NCBI GenBank assembly: GCA_002255985.1
Contig: NKIR01000007.1
Span: forward strand, 1-64,000
From: Sphingomonadaceae bacterium PASS1
Lineage (GTDB): Bacteria; Pseudomonadota; Alphaproteobacteria; Sphingomonadales; Sphingomonadaceae
Direction: 5' to 3'
Length of the DNA stretch: 64,000 nt
This document shows positions 8,168 to 17,594 of this stretch, one piece after another. Under the pieces are notes generated by a model. It saw nothing but the letters and a program-made list of their open reading frames with translations, ran no database searches and was not told the origin of the DNA. The translations under genes and the position numbers were made by a program. Numbering within the stretch: position 1 is the first letter of the stretch; every line of letters begins with the position of its first letter.

Positions 8168-10652
8168 CGCTATTTGATAAGGCATACACGTCGGATTTCA
8201 GGGCATCGACTGCCCGTGCGGCTTCGTGCTCCATTTTCTGCAGATAGCTGAATCGATGCTCAAAGAAGTCGGCTTCACTGACTTTTTCAAGCTGCCCACA
8301 TAACCGCGATAGCGAACTGGCACCCATGTTGTTGCCCGAACTTTTGAAAGCGTGCGCGCAGAAGCGGAATTCGGCAACCTGTCCATCCGCGACTGATTTA
8401 CGCAATGGATCAAGCGTTTGATCGACATCCTCAACAAATCCTTCAATCATCGTATTGACGAACGCTTGGTCACCGATTGACCGCAGATATTCAATTTGCT
8501 CTTGGTCGATTGGCGCGTCCGCTGGTGGAATGTGCCCAGAGATGGATACGACTTTATTGAATGGATCAATTGGCAATACCTGCTGCATTAGAGTCCCATT
8601 CGTCTCCCCGCAGCAATATTCCTCGATGGTGCTGAGAAGCATTTGTGCGTTCACTGGTTTAGTTATGCGCATATCCATGCCAGCATTCCGGCACTGCATC
8701 TCCGTTTCTGAAGTCGCGTCGGCTGTTACGCCAATAATCGGCAGATGGTTGCGGCCGCCTTCAATCTGCCGCCACATGGAACACGTGTCGATGCCGTTAA
8801 GTCGCGGCATGTTTACATCGAGCAATAATATATCGATGCCACCTTTTTCCATCTCCTCAAGCGCTTCATCGCCGTCGGTGACCATGACAACGGTATGGCC
8901 CGCAGCCTCTAGAATCGCGGACAGAACGTTCCGGTTCGTCCGGTTGTCATCGGCAACCAAAATCCGTTTTGGCGTGTAGCTTGGCGAGTGCTGCTGTTCA
9001 CCCCCATGCGTTATGCGCATTTGCCGAGCAAAAGAGCAGCCTATGCGAATGGCACTGCGGAGTTCCGCAAAGTTCGGCATGGCGGGTATAATAGACGCAA
9101 ATGCGGCCCTTAGCTCAACGTCGTCCAGTTCCACAGCCTCGTGCTCAGACACGAGTACAGGCGCAATCTCCGCCCTGGCGAAGATGGACCAGACAGCGTC
9201 TTCTGAATCGATATCTTGAACAACAGACTCCGCCATGAGCGCAACGCTGAATTCGGCTAGATCGATGCTTGCGAGCGCCGAAACAAGTTCCTGTCTATTG
9301 GTGCAAGGCACATGATGGACAAAGAAGTTTTCATGTGACGGCGCGCTGGCCAGTAACTCAGGTTTCATATGACCAAATGACAGGATTTTTACAGCGTCTG
9401 CCGGATACACGAAATCAGCAACAGGCTCGCCATCGATCAATTTGATGGGTATTTCGACGCGGAACGTACTGCCTTGGCCTATTTGGCTTTCAACAGAAAT
9501 CTTCCCGTCAATTTGTTCTATAAGCTGCTTGCAGATGGAGAGACCAAGGCCTGTACCGCCAAACCGGTTTAAAACACTGTCATCGGCTTGCTGGAAAGGC
9601 TGGAAAATGCGCTCACACGCAGTTTCGCAAATGCCAATGCCCGTATCCGTCACAGTAAACCATATGTGGCGCTTATCATTTTTGATGATGATGCCGCTGT
9701 TAAGTTTAATTGATCCTGACTCGGTGAACTTGGTAGCGTTACCGACCAAATTCAGGAGGATGTTCCGGATGGCGCCGTTCGGCCCTTCAACGATCCGGTC
9801 GCTCATGGGTTCTGCCTGAAGATGCAGGCTAAGGCCTTTCTCTTCCGCCCGGACGGTCATGATATCGCGAATTTCGGTTAACAGATCCGTGGGCCGGAAT
9901 GTAGCCGTCGTCACGTTCATGGTTCCCGTTCCGGTTTTGGCAACATCAATCAGCTGTTCAATCAGGTGCAACAAATGTTCACCGGCAAGAACACTTGCCT
10001 CAACCATTTCCTTTTGCCCCCGTGACATCTCCGATTGGCGCAAATGGTTTCCGTAACCGATGATGGCGTTCAACGGCGTTCGCAATTCATGGCTGACGCT
10101 GGCGAGGAAATAACTCTTTGCTTTGCTTGCCTCTTCGGCCTGCTCTTTTGCATGAGAAATTTTGCTAATGAGTGTCGAGCAATAAGCGGGAATGGCGATT
10201 AAGGCGAACGCGAGCGCAATCCCCAAAAATTGGTTCTGTTGCCAATAAGCAGTTGAAAAAACAACAATGCTAAAAGTCGCCGTTGAGAGTGCCGATGCAA
10301 CAAATAGCCATTTAATGCCATATCGAAAGCCATTGCCCAAGATCATCCACAGAATGATCGGATAGAAGATTGATAAATGCTCGGGCTCGCGCAGCATGAC
10401 GGTGAAGGCCATCATCACGTCCAGTATGATGGCCCCAAACCAGCGATTTTCTGGCTGCCAAATGCCATAACGCTGCATAGCGTAGAGTGCGGCATTGCAT
10501 GACAAATACGCAAAAAACGCTGAAAAAATGAGCGCGTCAAATGCGAAAAAGTAGCAACCGATGCCTGAGATGCCGCCCATGACGAGCCGGTTGCGAAGGA
10601 TCTCCTGTTCAGGTGTTAAATCACCGCGCAGCTTTTTCAAAAAGGATGTCAT
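8148..10652 (-). CDS. rpfC: RpfC-like hybrid sensor histidine kinase (HK-REC-HPt)
   Basis: An 834-residue membrane kinase. The N-terminal 165 residues hold four to five transmembrane segments, including YPIILWMILGNGFRYGIKWL, which strongly resembles the input region of Xanthomonas RpfC, the DSF receptor. Then come a HisKA domain with His188 (SVSHELRTPLN), an HATPase domain (N-box NLVGNATKF at about 301, DTGIGI, FGGTGLGLSI), a degenerate linker of about 150 residues, a receiver domain with Asp612 (LLLDVNMP) and an HPt domain with His767 (CAHAFKSSG). All phosphorelay residues are intact. It overlaps the stop of the upstream response-regulator gene by an ATGA and is convergent with rpfF. Role: DSF perception and phosphorelay to the adjacent regulator (inferred from family and context). 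Confidence 0.87.
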   Translation of the reverse strand: MTSFLKKLRGDLTPEQEILRNRLVMGGISGIGCYFFAFDALIFSAFFAYLSCNAALYAMQRYGIWQPENRWFGAIILDVMMAFTVMLREPEHLSIFYPIILWMILGNGFRYGIKWLFVASALSTATFSIVVFSTAYWQQNQFLGIALAFALIAIPAYCSTLISKISHAKEQAEEASKAKSYFLASVSHELRTPLNAIIGYGNHLRQSEMSRGQKEMVEASVLAGEHLLHLIEQLIDVAKTGTGTMNVTTATFRPTDLLTEIRDIMTVRAEEKGLSLHLQAEPMSDRIVEGPNGAIRNILLNLVGNATKFTESGSIKLNSGIIIKNDKRHIWFTVTDTGIGICETACERIFQPFQQADDSVLNRFGGTGLGLSICKQLIEQIDGKISVESQIGQGSTFRVEIPIKLIDGEPVADFVYPADAVKILSFGHMKPELLASAPSHENFFVHHVPCTNRQELVSALASIDLAEFSVALMAESVVQDIDSEDAVWSIFARAEIAPVLVSEHEAVELDDVELRAAFASIIPAMPNFAELRSAIRIGCSFARQMRITHGGEQQHSPSYTPKRILVADDNRTNRNVLSAILEAAGHTVVMVTDGDEALEEMEKGGIDILLLDVNMPRLNGIDTCSMWRQIEGGRNHLPIIGVTADATSETEMQCRNAGMDMRITKPVNAQMLLSTIEEYCCGETNGTLMQQVLPIDPFNKVVSISGHIPPADAPIDQEQIEYLRSIGDQAFVNTMIEGFVEDVDQTLDPLRKSVADGQVAEFRFCAHAFKSSGNNMGASSLSRLCGQLEKVSEADFFEHRFSYLQKMEHEAARAVDALKSDVYALSNSVNAHAS

Positions 10653-12790
10653 TTCGCCGCCAGCCTGAACGGTTCTGCACCGCCCTTGAACAGATTGTGC
10701 AGATCATAGACAGACAGCGGCCGACCCATGAGATATCCTTGAACCTCGTCGCAACCTGAAGCGCGAAGCAGCGTAAATTGGGCTTCTGTCTCAACGCCCT
10801 CTGCGACGACCCGCATATTCAGCGCATGGGCCAAATGGGCGATAGTGGAGATGATTGCGCGATCGGTAGCCGATGTCTCGATCCGCGAGATAAAGGTTTG
10901 GTCAATTTTCAAACGGGTCGCTGGCAAGTCCCGTAAATATTGCAGCGACGAATAGCCCGTGCCAAAATCATCGATAGAGATCTGAATGCCGCCCGCGCGC
11001 AACATTGCCAATTGCTCGTGCACCTTCTGGCTGTTGTCAATTAACAGCTCTTCGGTGATTTCAATCGCCAGCTTGCCGCGTGGAATGGCATATTTCGCAA
11101 CCAAATCGAGCATCTCGGAGCACATCGCGGAATATTGAAACTGCTTCGGCGACACGTTGACGGCTACATGTGGGAGCTCAATGCCTTCGTCGGCAAACAA
11201 CGCAATTTGCTTGCACACGGCTTCGACGACCCATGTGCCGATACGGCCAATTAAGCCGGAATCATTGGCTACTTTGATGAAGTCAGCGGGGCTCAAACGT
11301 CCCCTGACTGGGTGGTTCCAACGCAACAAAGCCTCAAGACCTGCATAATTGCCTGAGGCGGTGTCGACTATCGGCTGATATTCCAGGAACAACTGATCGC
11401 TGTTGAGCGCGTCACGAAGGTCGGTCTCGATACCTGCATTCATTTGTGCGATGTGGTTCATTTGCGGCGAAAAGAAGCAGAAGCAATTTCGGCCTGACGC
11501 TTTGGCTTCATACATGGCAAGGTCAGCCAGACGCAGCAGTTCGTCGGGTGAGGTGCCATCTTCGGGAATACGTGCAACGCCGATGCTTGCACCGATGGTC
11601 TGCTCAACGCCGCCAATGGTATATGGCTCACCAATTTTTGCGAGCAGCTTGGTGCATATGTCTGCGGCACTGCTATTGTCATCGAGATTTTGAAGAACAA
11701 TGGCGAATTCGTCGCCGCCGATGCGTGCGGCAAAGCCGTTGCTGTCCAGCGCCGAGATAAGGCGCTCGGCCACCTGGCGGAGCAAAACATCGCCTGTCTG
11801 GTGTCCGCGGGTGTCATTGATGACTTTAAACCGGTCTAGGTCGAGCAGCAGCAGCGAGGCAGCTTTGCCGCTGGCGTTGCTCTCATCAATGGCGGTGCGC
11901 ATCTTTTGCGCAAGTAAGGTGCGGTTGGGAAGGCCTGTGAGCATATCATGCAACGCCAGATGCGTCCGGTGTTCCTCGGCAAATTTGCGCGCCGTGATAT
12001 CAAGACCTGTCGTCAGGATACCTATGGTCTGGTTATCTTTGTTGAGGAGGGGTGACTTGTTGCATTGAAAAATGAGTTCAATACCTTCGCTGACAAACTT
12101 TTCTTCGAAGTTAGGTATCGAGTTTCCCGTTTCGAGAATGACGTTATTCCGGTGCGCTTCGCGTTCAACCAAGTCGGGTTCCATGATTTCCGAAATGGAT
12201 CTACCTACCAGTTGTTCCGGCTCGCGACCGAAAAGCGCAGCTTGATATGAATTTAAAAACAGAAACTTACCGTTTCGGTCAGTCGCGTTGATCAAAATCG
12301 GCGTTGTGTCGATGATTTGCTCCAGCATCGACTTGCTGCTTTTGTCGTCGCCATCTGCGCCATCAGACCCCGCCCGATTGCTCTCAAGCGATTGCTTGAG
12401 TTCCTGCTGACGATAATGCTGCCCCAAGAGCAATAATGCGCGATCGCGAAATTCGATGTGGGATACGGGCGTCTGCAAAAAGTCGGTCGCGCCGGCGTCC
12501 AGAGCGGTGATCCGGCATTCCCGGTCTTGCCGTGCAGTGATGATAATCGCTGGGATGTGCGCGCCGACGGTGCGAGAACGGATTTTGCTGATGAATTCCG
12601 CACCGTTCATTTCTGGCATACGGTAGTCCACGACAAGTAGGTCTGTCGTCTCGGTCTCAAGCCATTCCAAAGCCTCGATCGCGCTGTGAAAACACTTCGC
12701 GGAGAACTCCGGACCCATCATCGCAACATAATGCGCATAAACGCGCAAGTTGGTTGATCTGTCGTCTACAATGACAATACGAGCATGCAT
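10649..12790 (-). CDS. Response regulator with PAS, GGDEF and EAL domains (c-di-GMP turnover)
   Basis: The ATG at 12790 gives 713 residues beginning MHARIVIVDD; an in-frame TTG at 12817 is less likely. Order of domains: receiver (about 1–120, phosphoacceptor Asp55 in LLVVDYRMPEMNG), PAS (about 155–270), GGDEF (about 275–440, intact GGDEF at 358–362, no RxxD inhibitory site seen) and EAL (about 455–700, intact EALLRW at 486, DDFGTGYSSL, VAEGVE). Both cyclase and phosphodiesterase motifs look catalytically complete. It is the first gene of a two-gene operon with the rpfC-like kinase (4-base overlap), the place RpfG (REC-HD-GYP) occupies in Xanthomonas. It is therefore the probable phosphorelay target that converts DSF sensing into a change of cyclic di-GMP. 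Confidence 0.9.
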   Translation of the reverse strand: MHARIVIVDDRSTNLRVYAHYVAMMGPEFSAKCFHSAIEALEWLETETTDLLVVDYRMPEMNGAEFISKIRSRTVGAHIPAIIITARQDRECRITALDAGATDFLQTPVSHIEFRDRALLLLGQHYRQQELKQSLESNRAGSDGADGDDKSSKSMLEQIIDTTPILINATDRNGKFLFLNSYQAALFGREPEQLVGRSISEIMEPDLVEREAHRNNVILETGNSIPNFEEKFVSEGIELIFQCNKSPLLNKDNQTIGILTTGLDITARKFAEEHRTHLALHDMLTGLPNRTLLAQKMRTAIDESNASGKAASLLLLDLDRFKVINDTRGHQTGDVLLRQVAERLISALDSNGFAARIGGDEFAIVLQNLDDNSSAADICTKLLAKIGEPYTIGGVEQTIGASIGVARIPEDGTSPDELLRLADLAMYEAKASGRNCFCFFSPQMNHIAQMNAGIETDLRDALNSDQLFLEYQPIVDTASGNYAGLEALLRWNHPVRGRLSPADFIKVANDSGLIGRIGTWVVEAVCKQIALFADEGIELPHVAVNVSPKQFQYSAMCSEMLDLVAKYAIPRGKLAIEITEELLIDNSQKVHEQLAMLRAGGIQISIDDFGTGYSSLQYLRDLPATRLKIDQTFISRIETSATDRAIISTIAHLAHALNMRVVAEGVETEAQFTLLRASGCDEVQGYLMGRPLSVYDLHNLFKGGAEPFRLAAK

Positions 12791-12896
12791 GACGCGGTGG
12801 TATCGGGAGAACCTCAAGGAATGGTTAAAATCCGGTTTGTATTTCAGGGCTACCGCGATGAAATATTTGGCGCAGGTTAACGCCCAGCCTTGCTTT

Positions 12897-15025
12897 TTAC
12901 ATTATGTGGATATGGTTAGCGAACGCATGAATGGCTTGATTTAACATTGGGGCTATTTGCCCATGGATCGACCGCAGACCAGATTGCGCGGGGCGGGGTG
13001 CTAACCATCCCATTTCCGCTGCTGATGCCGAGCCAATGTGTCGGGGGTTCATACCACATGCAGCGCTAATCTGATGGGCGAATTCGAACCAGTTGAGCGT
13101 TTCGCCGTTGCTGATGTGAAATAGGCCGTGCGCGCGATCAATGATGCAGTCCAGCACGATATCTGCGAGATGCGGTACATAGGTTGGCGAAACCATGTGG
13201 TCAGGCGATGCCAAAAATGTCTCACCGTTTCTGAGGGTCGCGATCAGCCGGTGCGCAAAATTATATCTGTCGAATGGCGAGAAAAATGCGGATGTTCGCA
13301 CGACCAGCGGCGTCGCCATTTCTAGTAATCCCGCGTCAGCGATTGCCTTGCTCTCCCCATAAACACTCAACGGGCTTGTGACTGCATATTCGCTGTACGG
13401 GGTGTCTGACTTGCCATCAAAGACCAGATCGCTGGAGAAGTGTGCGTTTGGGATGCCGCGCTCCTCACAACATTGCGCGAGCCTTAGCGCTCCTGCTGCG
13501 TTCGCCGACATGCAGGCGTCATAAGCGCGTTCTGCCTCGTCAACCTTAACCCAACCCGTGGCATTGATGAGGGCCCAAGGGTTGTACTTTTGGAGTGCGG
13601 CATCGATGCTCCTGCGGTCATCCAGTGCCAATTGATGGCGTGATGTGGTCACTATGCGAAGGCCACGATGCTTAGCTGCAAGTGCTAAGGCCTGCCCAAG
13701 CGATCCTGTTATGCCTGCAATCAAGAGGGGCGCATCGGGTGTAAGATTGTGTGTGCGAACAACCGGACCGGCCACAGGCGCAGGCGGAAATTTCAACCGG
13801 TCTTCGCGTTGCCACCAGCCAGGCCCCGAAACCGCAGCAGGAAGGGCGATGTTATGTGCAAGCGCCTTAATGGTTTCCGCAACGGCGGTTGGCCTGATAG
13901 TTCCCCCGCGGGGATCGAATACGCCCCCTTCGAAATCAACCAGTTCTTGCGTGAGCAAGTTGGACCAACCCCGGGCGCCCATAAGGGTCCATATTGTGAT
14001 CGAAACGATGGAGCCGCCAGCAGCATTTAGTGCTTCGGCACCATGCCACGCGTCACGTACCCACCGCATTTGCTCTTCCCGGGTGCATCCATTGTGGCAT
14101 TCGGTCAATGCGACGGGAATTTTGTAGCGTTCCCAAGCTTCTGACAATGCAGTCTTAAGGCCATTAGTGGGGGCTGATAAGACCCGGATAGCCTCAACAT
14201 CTGCAAAATCCCGGCGACCGTTGGTTCCAATATTTTGCACTGGGTAACGCTCTATCCGATGGTCGAGAAAGCGGTCACTGGTCAGGTAATGGTTCACGCC
14301 GATGATGTCAGGGGGGCAGGGTGCCGTTGCAATTCTATCAAGTTGGTCTTTGAATCCCAAAGCACATAGCCCATCGTAAAAAGTATGATCCCGGCCAACG
14401 AGGCCGCATAGCAGATCCCACGTCATCCAGCGTCGTTGATTGTCATAAGCTGCCTGGTCCGACATGGCAGCTGTTGCATATGTTGTTCCAAGATCTTCTG
14501 TCTGGATCAGCTTCGCCTCTGGATTTACCAGCCGGATTTCGCGCATAGCGGCGATGGTTGCTTCAGTCTGATTGAGGAGTGCGGTCCAAAACGACACCTC
14601 ATCGCGATTGTGCGGATACCAATGCCCGTAAAGCGCTGAAAAACGAGCGGTGGTGAGCGGTTCATTGATGGGGGTCCAATATTCGATTGTAGGCAACTTG
14701 CGTGCGATTTCGCGGGCATGTGCCCCATTCCGTCGATAAAATTGTCCGAAATCAAACTGGTGTCAGCCGGTCCGCTGCCGTGGTGGAGCAACCCGATAAT
14801 CGGCTTAATGTTATGCGATGTGAGCAACGCGATGTCCTGTGCCACGGTATCCCACGGTGTTGAAACATCATCCCAGGCGATGCGATACCTAAATGCAGTG
14901 ACCCCGAGCGCGGGTAATGACTCAAGGCAATGGGTTCGCTTTTTACGTTCGGTTGGCAGCAACTGGTCCTGAAAGCGGTCGCCGACCCGATTAAGGGTGC
15001 ATTCAAACCCGGCCCACATTTCCAT
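12897..15025 (-). pseudogene. Glycoside hydrolase family 1-like/RmlD-like fusion gene with an apparent frameshift
   Basis: Two overlapping minus-strand frames belong to one gene of about 709 residues. The first starts at the ATG at 15025 (GAGGGA about 9 bases upstream) and reads MEMWAGFECTLNRVGDRF ... GLLHHGSGPADTSLISDNF; the second continues with YRRNGAHAREIARKLPTIEY and then WTPINEPLTTARFSALYGHW. Adding one base to the run of four A at 14738–14741 joins them seamlessly. The N-terminal half is GH1-like (acid/base Glu in INEPLT, nucleophile candidate in LTECHNG). The C-terminal half, from about residue 430, is an RmlD/dTDP-4-dehydrorhamnose reductase-like Rossmann domain (GITGSLGQALA, YGESKA). 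It is divergent from the glf fusion gene, implying a role in surface-glycan synthesis. A homopolymer sequencing error is possible. Confidence 0.8.
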
Positions 15026-15111
15026 CGCATGTCCCTCAATTCATCGTGAAATACGGGAACCATCGGGGTGAGCATTGGTTTCATAGAAGATATGAACCTG
15101 GGATAAAAAAT

Positions 15112-17454
15112 ATGTTTATTGCCGCGACAGATACAAACAAAATAAATCATGCCGATAAATCTATTTTGATTTGTTTTAGCCATTTGCGATGGAGCTTTGT
15201 ATTTCAACGTCCGCAACATATAATGTCTCGGTTTGTACGTGATTTTAAAGTTATTTATTGGGAGGAACCAAATTTCATTACTGGTTCCCAACCGCTGCTT
15301 GATATGCAGACGTGCAAGGACAGTGGTGTCACTGTCGCTACGCCGCAGTTGCCTGAAGGCTTATCGGTAAAGCAGCAGGAAATAGCGCTTCGGGGTTTGC
15401 TTGATAAACTGGCTTTGTCCGGCCTTAATAAACTGGTTCGCTGGTATTACACCCCAATGATGCTGCCGTTCTCACGTCATTTGAAAGCGACATCGATTGT
15501 CTATGATTGCATGGACGAGCTAAGCGCGTTTCGTTTTGCGCCTCCGGAGCTTCTCCAACGTGAGGCCGAACTGCTTGAGGAAGCAGATCTCGTCTTCACT
15601 GGCGGCAAAAGCCTGTATGAGGCGAAGCGCAACCGTCACGCCTCGGTCCACTGTTTCCCGTCCAGTGTCGACGTCGCGCATTTCGCAGCAGCGCGGACGC
15701 ATACCGAAGATCCTGCAGACCAAGCGGACATAGCGTTCCCCCGCCTTGGCTATTACGGCGTTATCGACGAACGTATTGATCTTGAACTGTTGTCACAGCT
15801 TGCCGATGCGCGGCCCGAATGGAACTTCGTCATGATCGGGCCGGTTGTTAAGGTTTCAGAAGAAGAACTGCCGCGTCAGCCCAATATTCACTGGCTTGGT
15901 AGCAAATCTTACAATGAATTGCCCCAATATCTCGGTGGATGGGATGTGGCGCTGATGCCATTCGCCCTTAACGAATCTACGCGGTTTATCAGCCCGACCA
16001 AAACCCCTGAGTATCTGGCCGGTGGCAAGGTCGTTGTGTCCACGCCAGTGACCGATGTCGAGGCAGGCTATGGCCAATGTCCACGCGTGTGCATTGCATC
16101 AACACCTGAAGGCTTTGTCGCCGCGTGCGAAATGGCGCTGATATTCGCGAAAACAGGTGAAGGCACGAAGGTCGCCGATGCCATGATCGCCGCAACCAGT
16201 TGGGATAAAACCCAGTCTGAAATGGCGAGCTTGATAGTCGATGTGCAATCATCTGAGTTACGGGTCCATCCGATTACAGCGCCCTTGTCATGGCCAGCAC
16301 CCGCGCAAAAGCATTATGACTGGGTTGTTGTCGGCGCTGGTTTTGCCGGATCGGTGATGGCCGAACGCCTTGCCGCGGGATCTGCATATAACGTGCTTGT
16401 TGTCGATCGCCGCCCGCATATCGGCGGGAATGCGTTTGATGAACGGAACGCGGTAGGGCAGTTGTACCACAAATATGGTCCGCATATTTTCCACACGAAC
16501 TCGGCGGACGTTTTCGAATATTTGTCGCGGTTCACCAAATGGCGCAAATATGAACATCGGGTTTTGGCGCGTGTCGATGGCACATTGGTGCCAATCCCCA
16601 TCAACCGGACAACAATCAACACATTATACGGCCTCGATTTGCAGACCGACGAAGACGTCAAAGCGTGGCTTGCGGCAAGGGCCGAGCCAGTAGTGACGAT
16701 AGAAACATCGGAAGACGTCGTCGTGTCCGCTATTGGCCGCGAATTGTATGAAAAATTCTTTCGTGGATATACCCGCAAGCAATGGGGTCTCGACCCAAGC
16801 GCATTGGACAAATCTGTAACGGCGCGAGTGCCAACCCGGACGAATGCCGACGACCGATATTTCACGGACAAATATCAAGCCATCCCAGCGGAGGGATACA
16901 CCAAGATGTTTGAAAACATTCTGGATCATCCGAAAATCGACGTAATTACGGGTGTAGATTTTGCGGAAATAAAGGATGCGTATTCCTATGACCATCTCGT
17001 TTATACAGGGCCGGTCGATGAATATTTTGCGTTCTGTTATGGCGCGTTGCCATATCGATCACTTCGTTTCGACCATGCCATTGTCGAGCAGGAAAATTTC
17101 CAGCCGGTGGCAACAGTGAATTATCCGGACGAAGCGACGCCCTATACGCGCATCACCGAATATAAGCATTTCACTGGCGATACCGGCGGCGTGACCAGCA
17201 TTACGACCGAATATCCGGCCGCCGAAGGTGACCCTTATTACCCAATCCCGCGTCCGGAAAATCAGAATCTTTACAAACGCTATGAAGCATTGGCGATGGC
17301 TGAAGAAAATACGTTGTTTGTGGGCCGCCTTGCGACTTACAAATATTACAACATGGACCAGGTTGTTGGTCAGGCCCTTGCCACATGGCGTAAGCGCGTC
17401 GTTGCTGAGCACGATACGATAGCTGCTATTTCTCCGGTACATGCGGTAGGGTAA
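15112..17454 (+). CDS. glf: Fusion of glycosyltransferase and UDP-galactopyranose mutase
   Basis: The ATG at 15112 gives 780 residues; a GTG at 15046 would add 22 residues but leave only 20 bases to the divergent gene. Residues about 20–385 form a GT-B glycosyltransferase-like domain (FSHLRWSFVFQRPQHIMSR; ISPTKTPEYLAGGKVVVSTP near the donor site). Residues about 402–780 are a complete UDP-galactopyranose mutase: FAD-binding VVVGAGFAGSVMAERLA, then HKYGPHIFHTNS, RKQWGLDP, and C-terminal YYNMDQVVGQAL. Glf converts UDP-galactopyranose to UDP-galactofuranose, so the protein may both make and transfer a galactofuranose donor, or pair Glf with a different transfer step. It faces the GH1/RmlD fusion gene across a short shared promoter region. 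Confidence 0.88.
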   Translation: MFIAATDTNKINHADKSILICFSHLRWSFVFQRPQHIMSRFVRDFKVIYWEEPNFITGSQPLLDMQTCKDSGVTVATPQLPEGLSVKQQEIALRGLLDKLALSGLNKLVRWYYTPMMLPFSRHLKATSIVYDCMDELSAFRFAPPELLQREAELLEEADLVFTGGKSLYEAKRNRHASVHCFPSSVDVAHFAAARTHTEDPADQADIAFPRLGYYGVIDERIDLELLSQLADARPEWNFVMIGPVVKVSEEELPRQPNIHWLGSKSYNELPQYLGGWDVALMPFALNESTRFISPTKTPEYLAGGKVVVSTPVTDVEAGYGQCPRVCIASTPEGFVAACEMALIFAKTGEGTKVADAMIAATSWDKTQSEMASLIVDVQSSELRVHPITAPLSWPAPAQKHYDWVVVGAGFAGSVMAERLAAGSAYNVLVVDRRPHIGGNAFDERNAVGQLYHKYGPHIFHTNSADVFEYLSRFTKWRKYEHRVLARVDGTLVPIPINRTTINTLYGLDLQTDEDVKAWLAARAEPVVTIETSEDVVVSAIGRELYEKFFRGYTRKQWGLDPSALDKSVTARVPTRTNADDRYFTDKYQAIPAEGYTKMFENILDHPKIDVITGVDFAEIKDAYSYDHLVYTGPVDEYFAFCYGALPYRSLRFDHAIVEQENFQPVATVNYPDEATPYTRITEYKHFTGDTGGVTSITTEYPAAEGDPYYPIPRPENQNLYKRYEALAMAEENTLFVGRLATYKYYNMDQVVGQALATWRKRVVAEHDTIAAISPVHAVG

Positions 17455-17594
17455 CGTCAATCAACGAAATGACGGGGTGCCGACTGGAAGGCATCCCGCC
17501 CGCTTCGTTTGCATAAAGGCGTCTAAGTGCATGTAACCAACGGTGATGCATTCCGACAGTTGCCAAAAACATGCGCTGGCCTTAGCATTGGGGC

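Noticed and set aside
17474-17497. Possible terminator after the glf fusion (GGGGTGCC/GGCATCCC)
   Set aside because: The stem contains a G-T wobble and there is no following T run, so it is too weak to list as a terminator.
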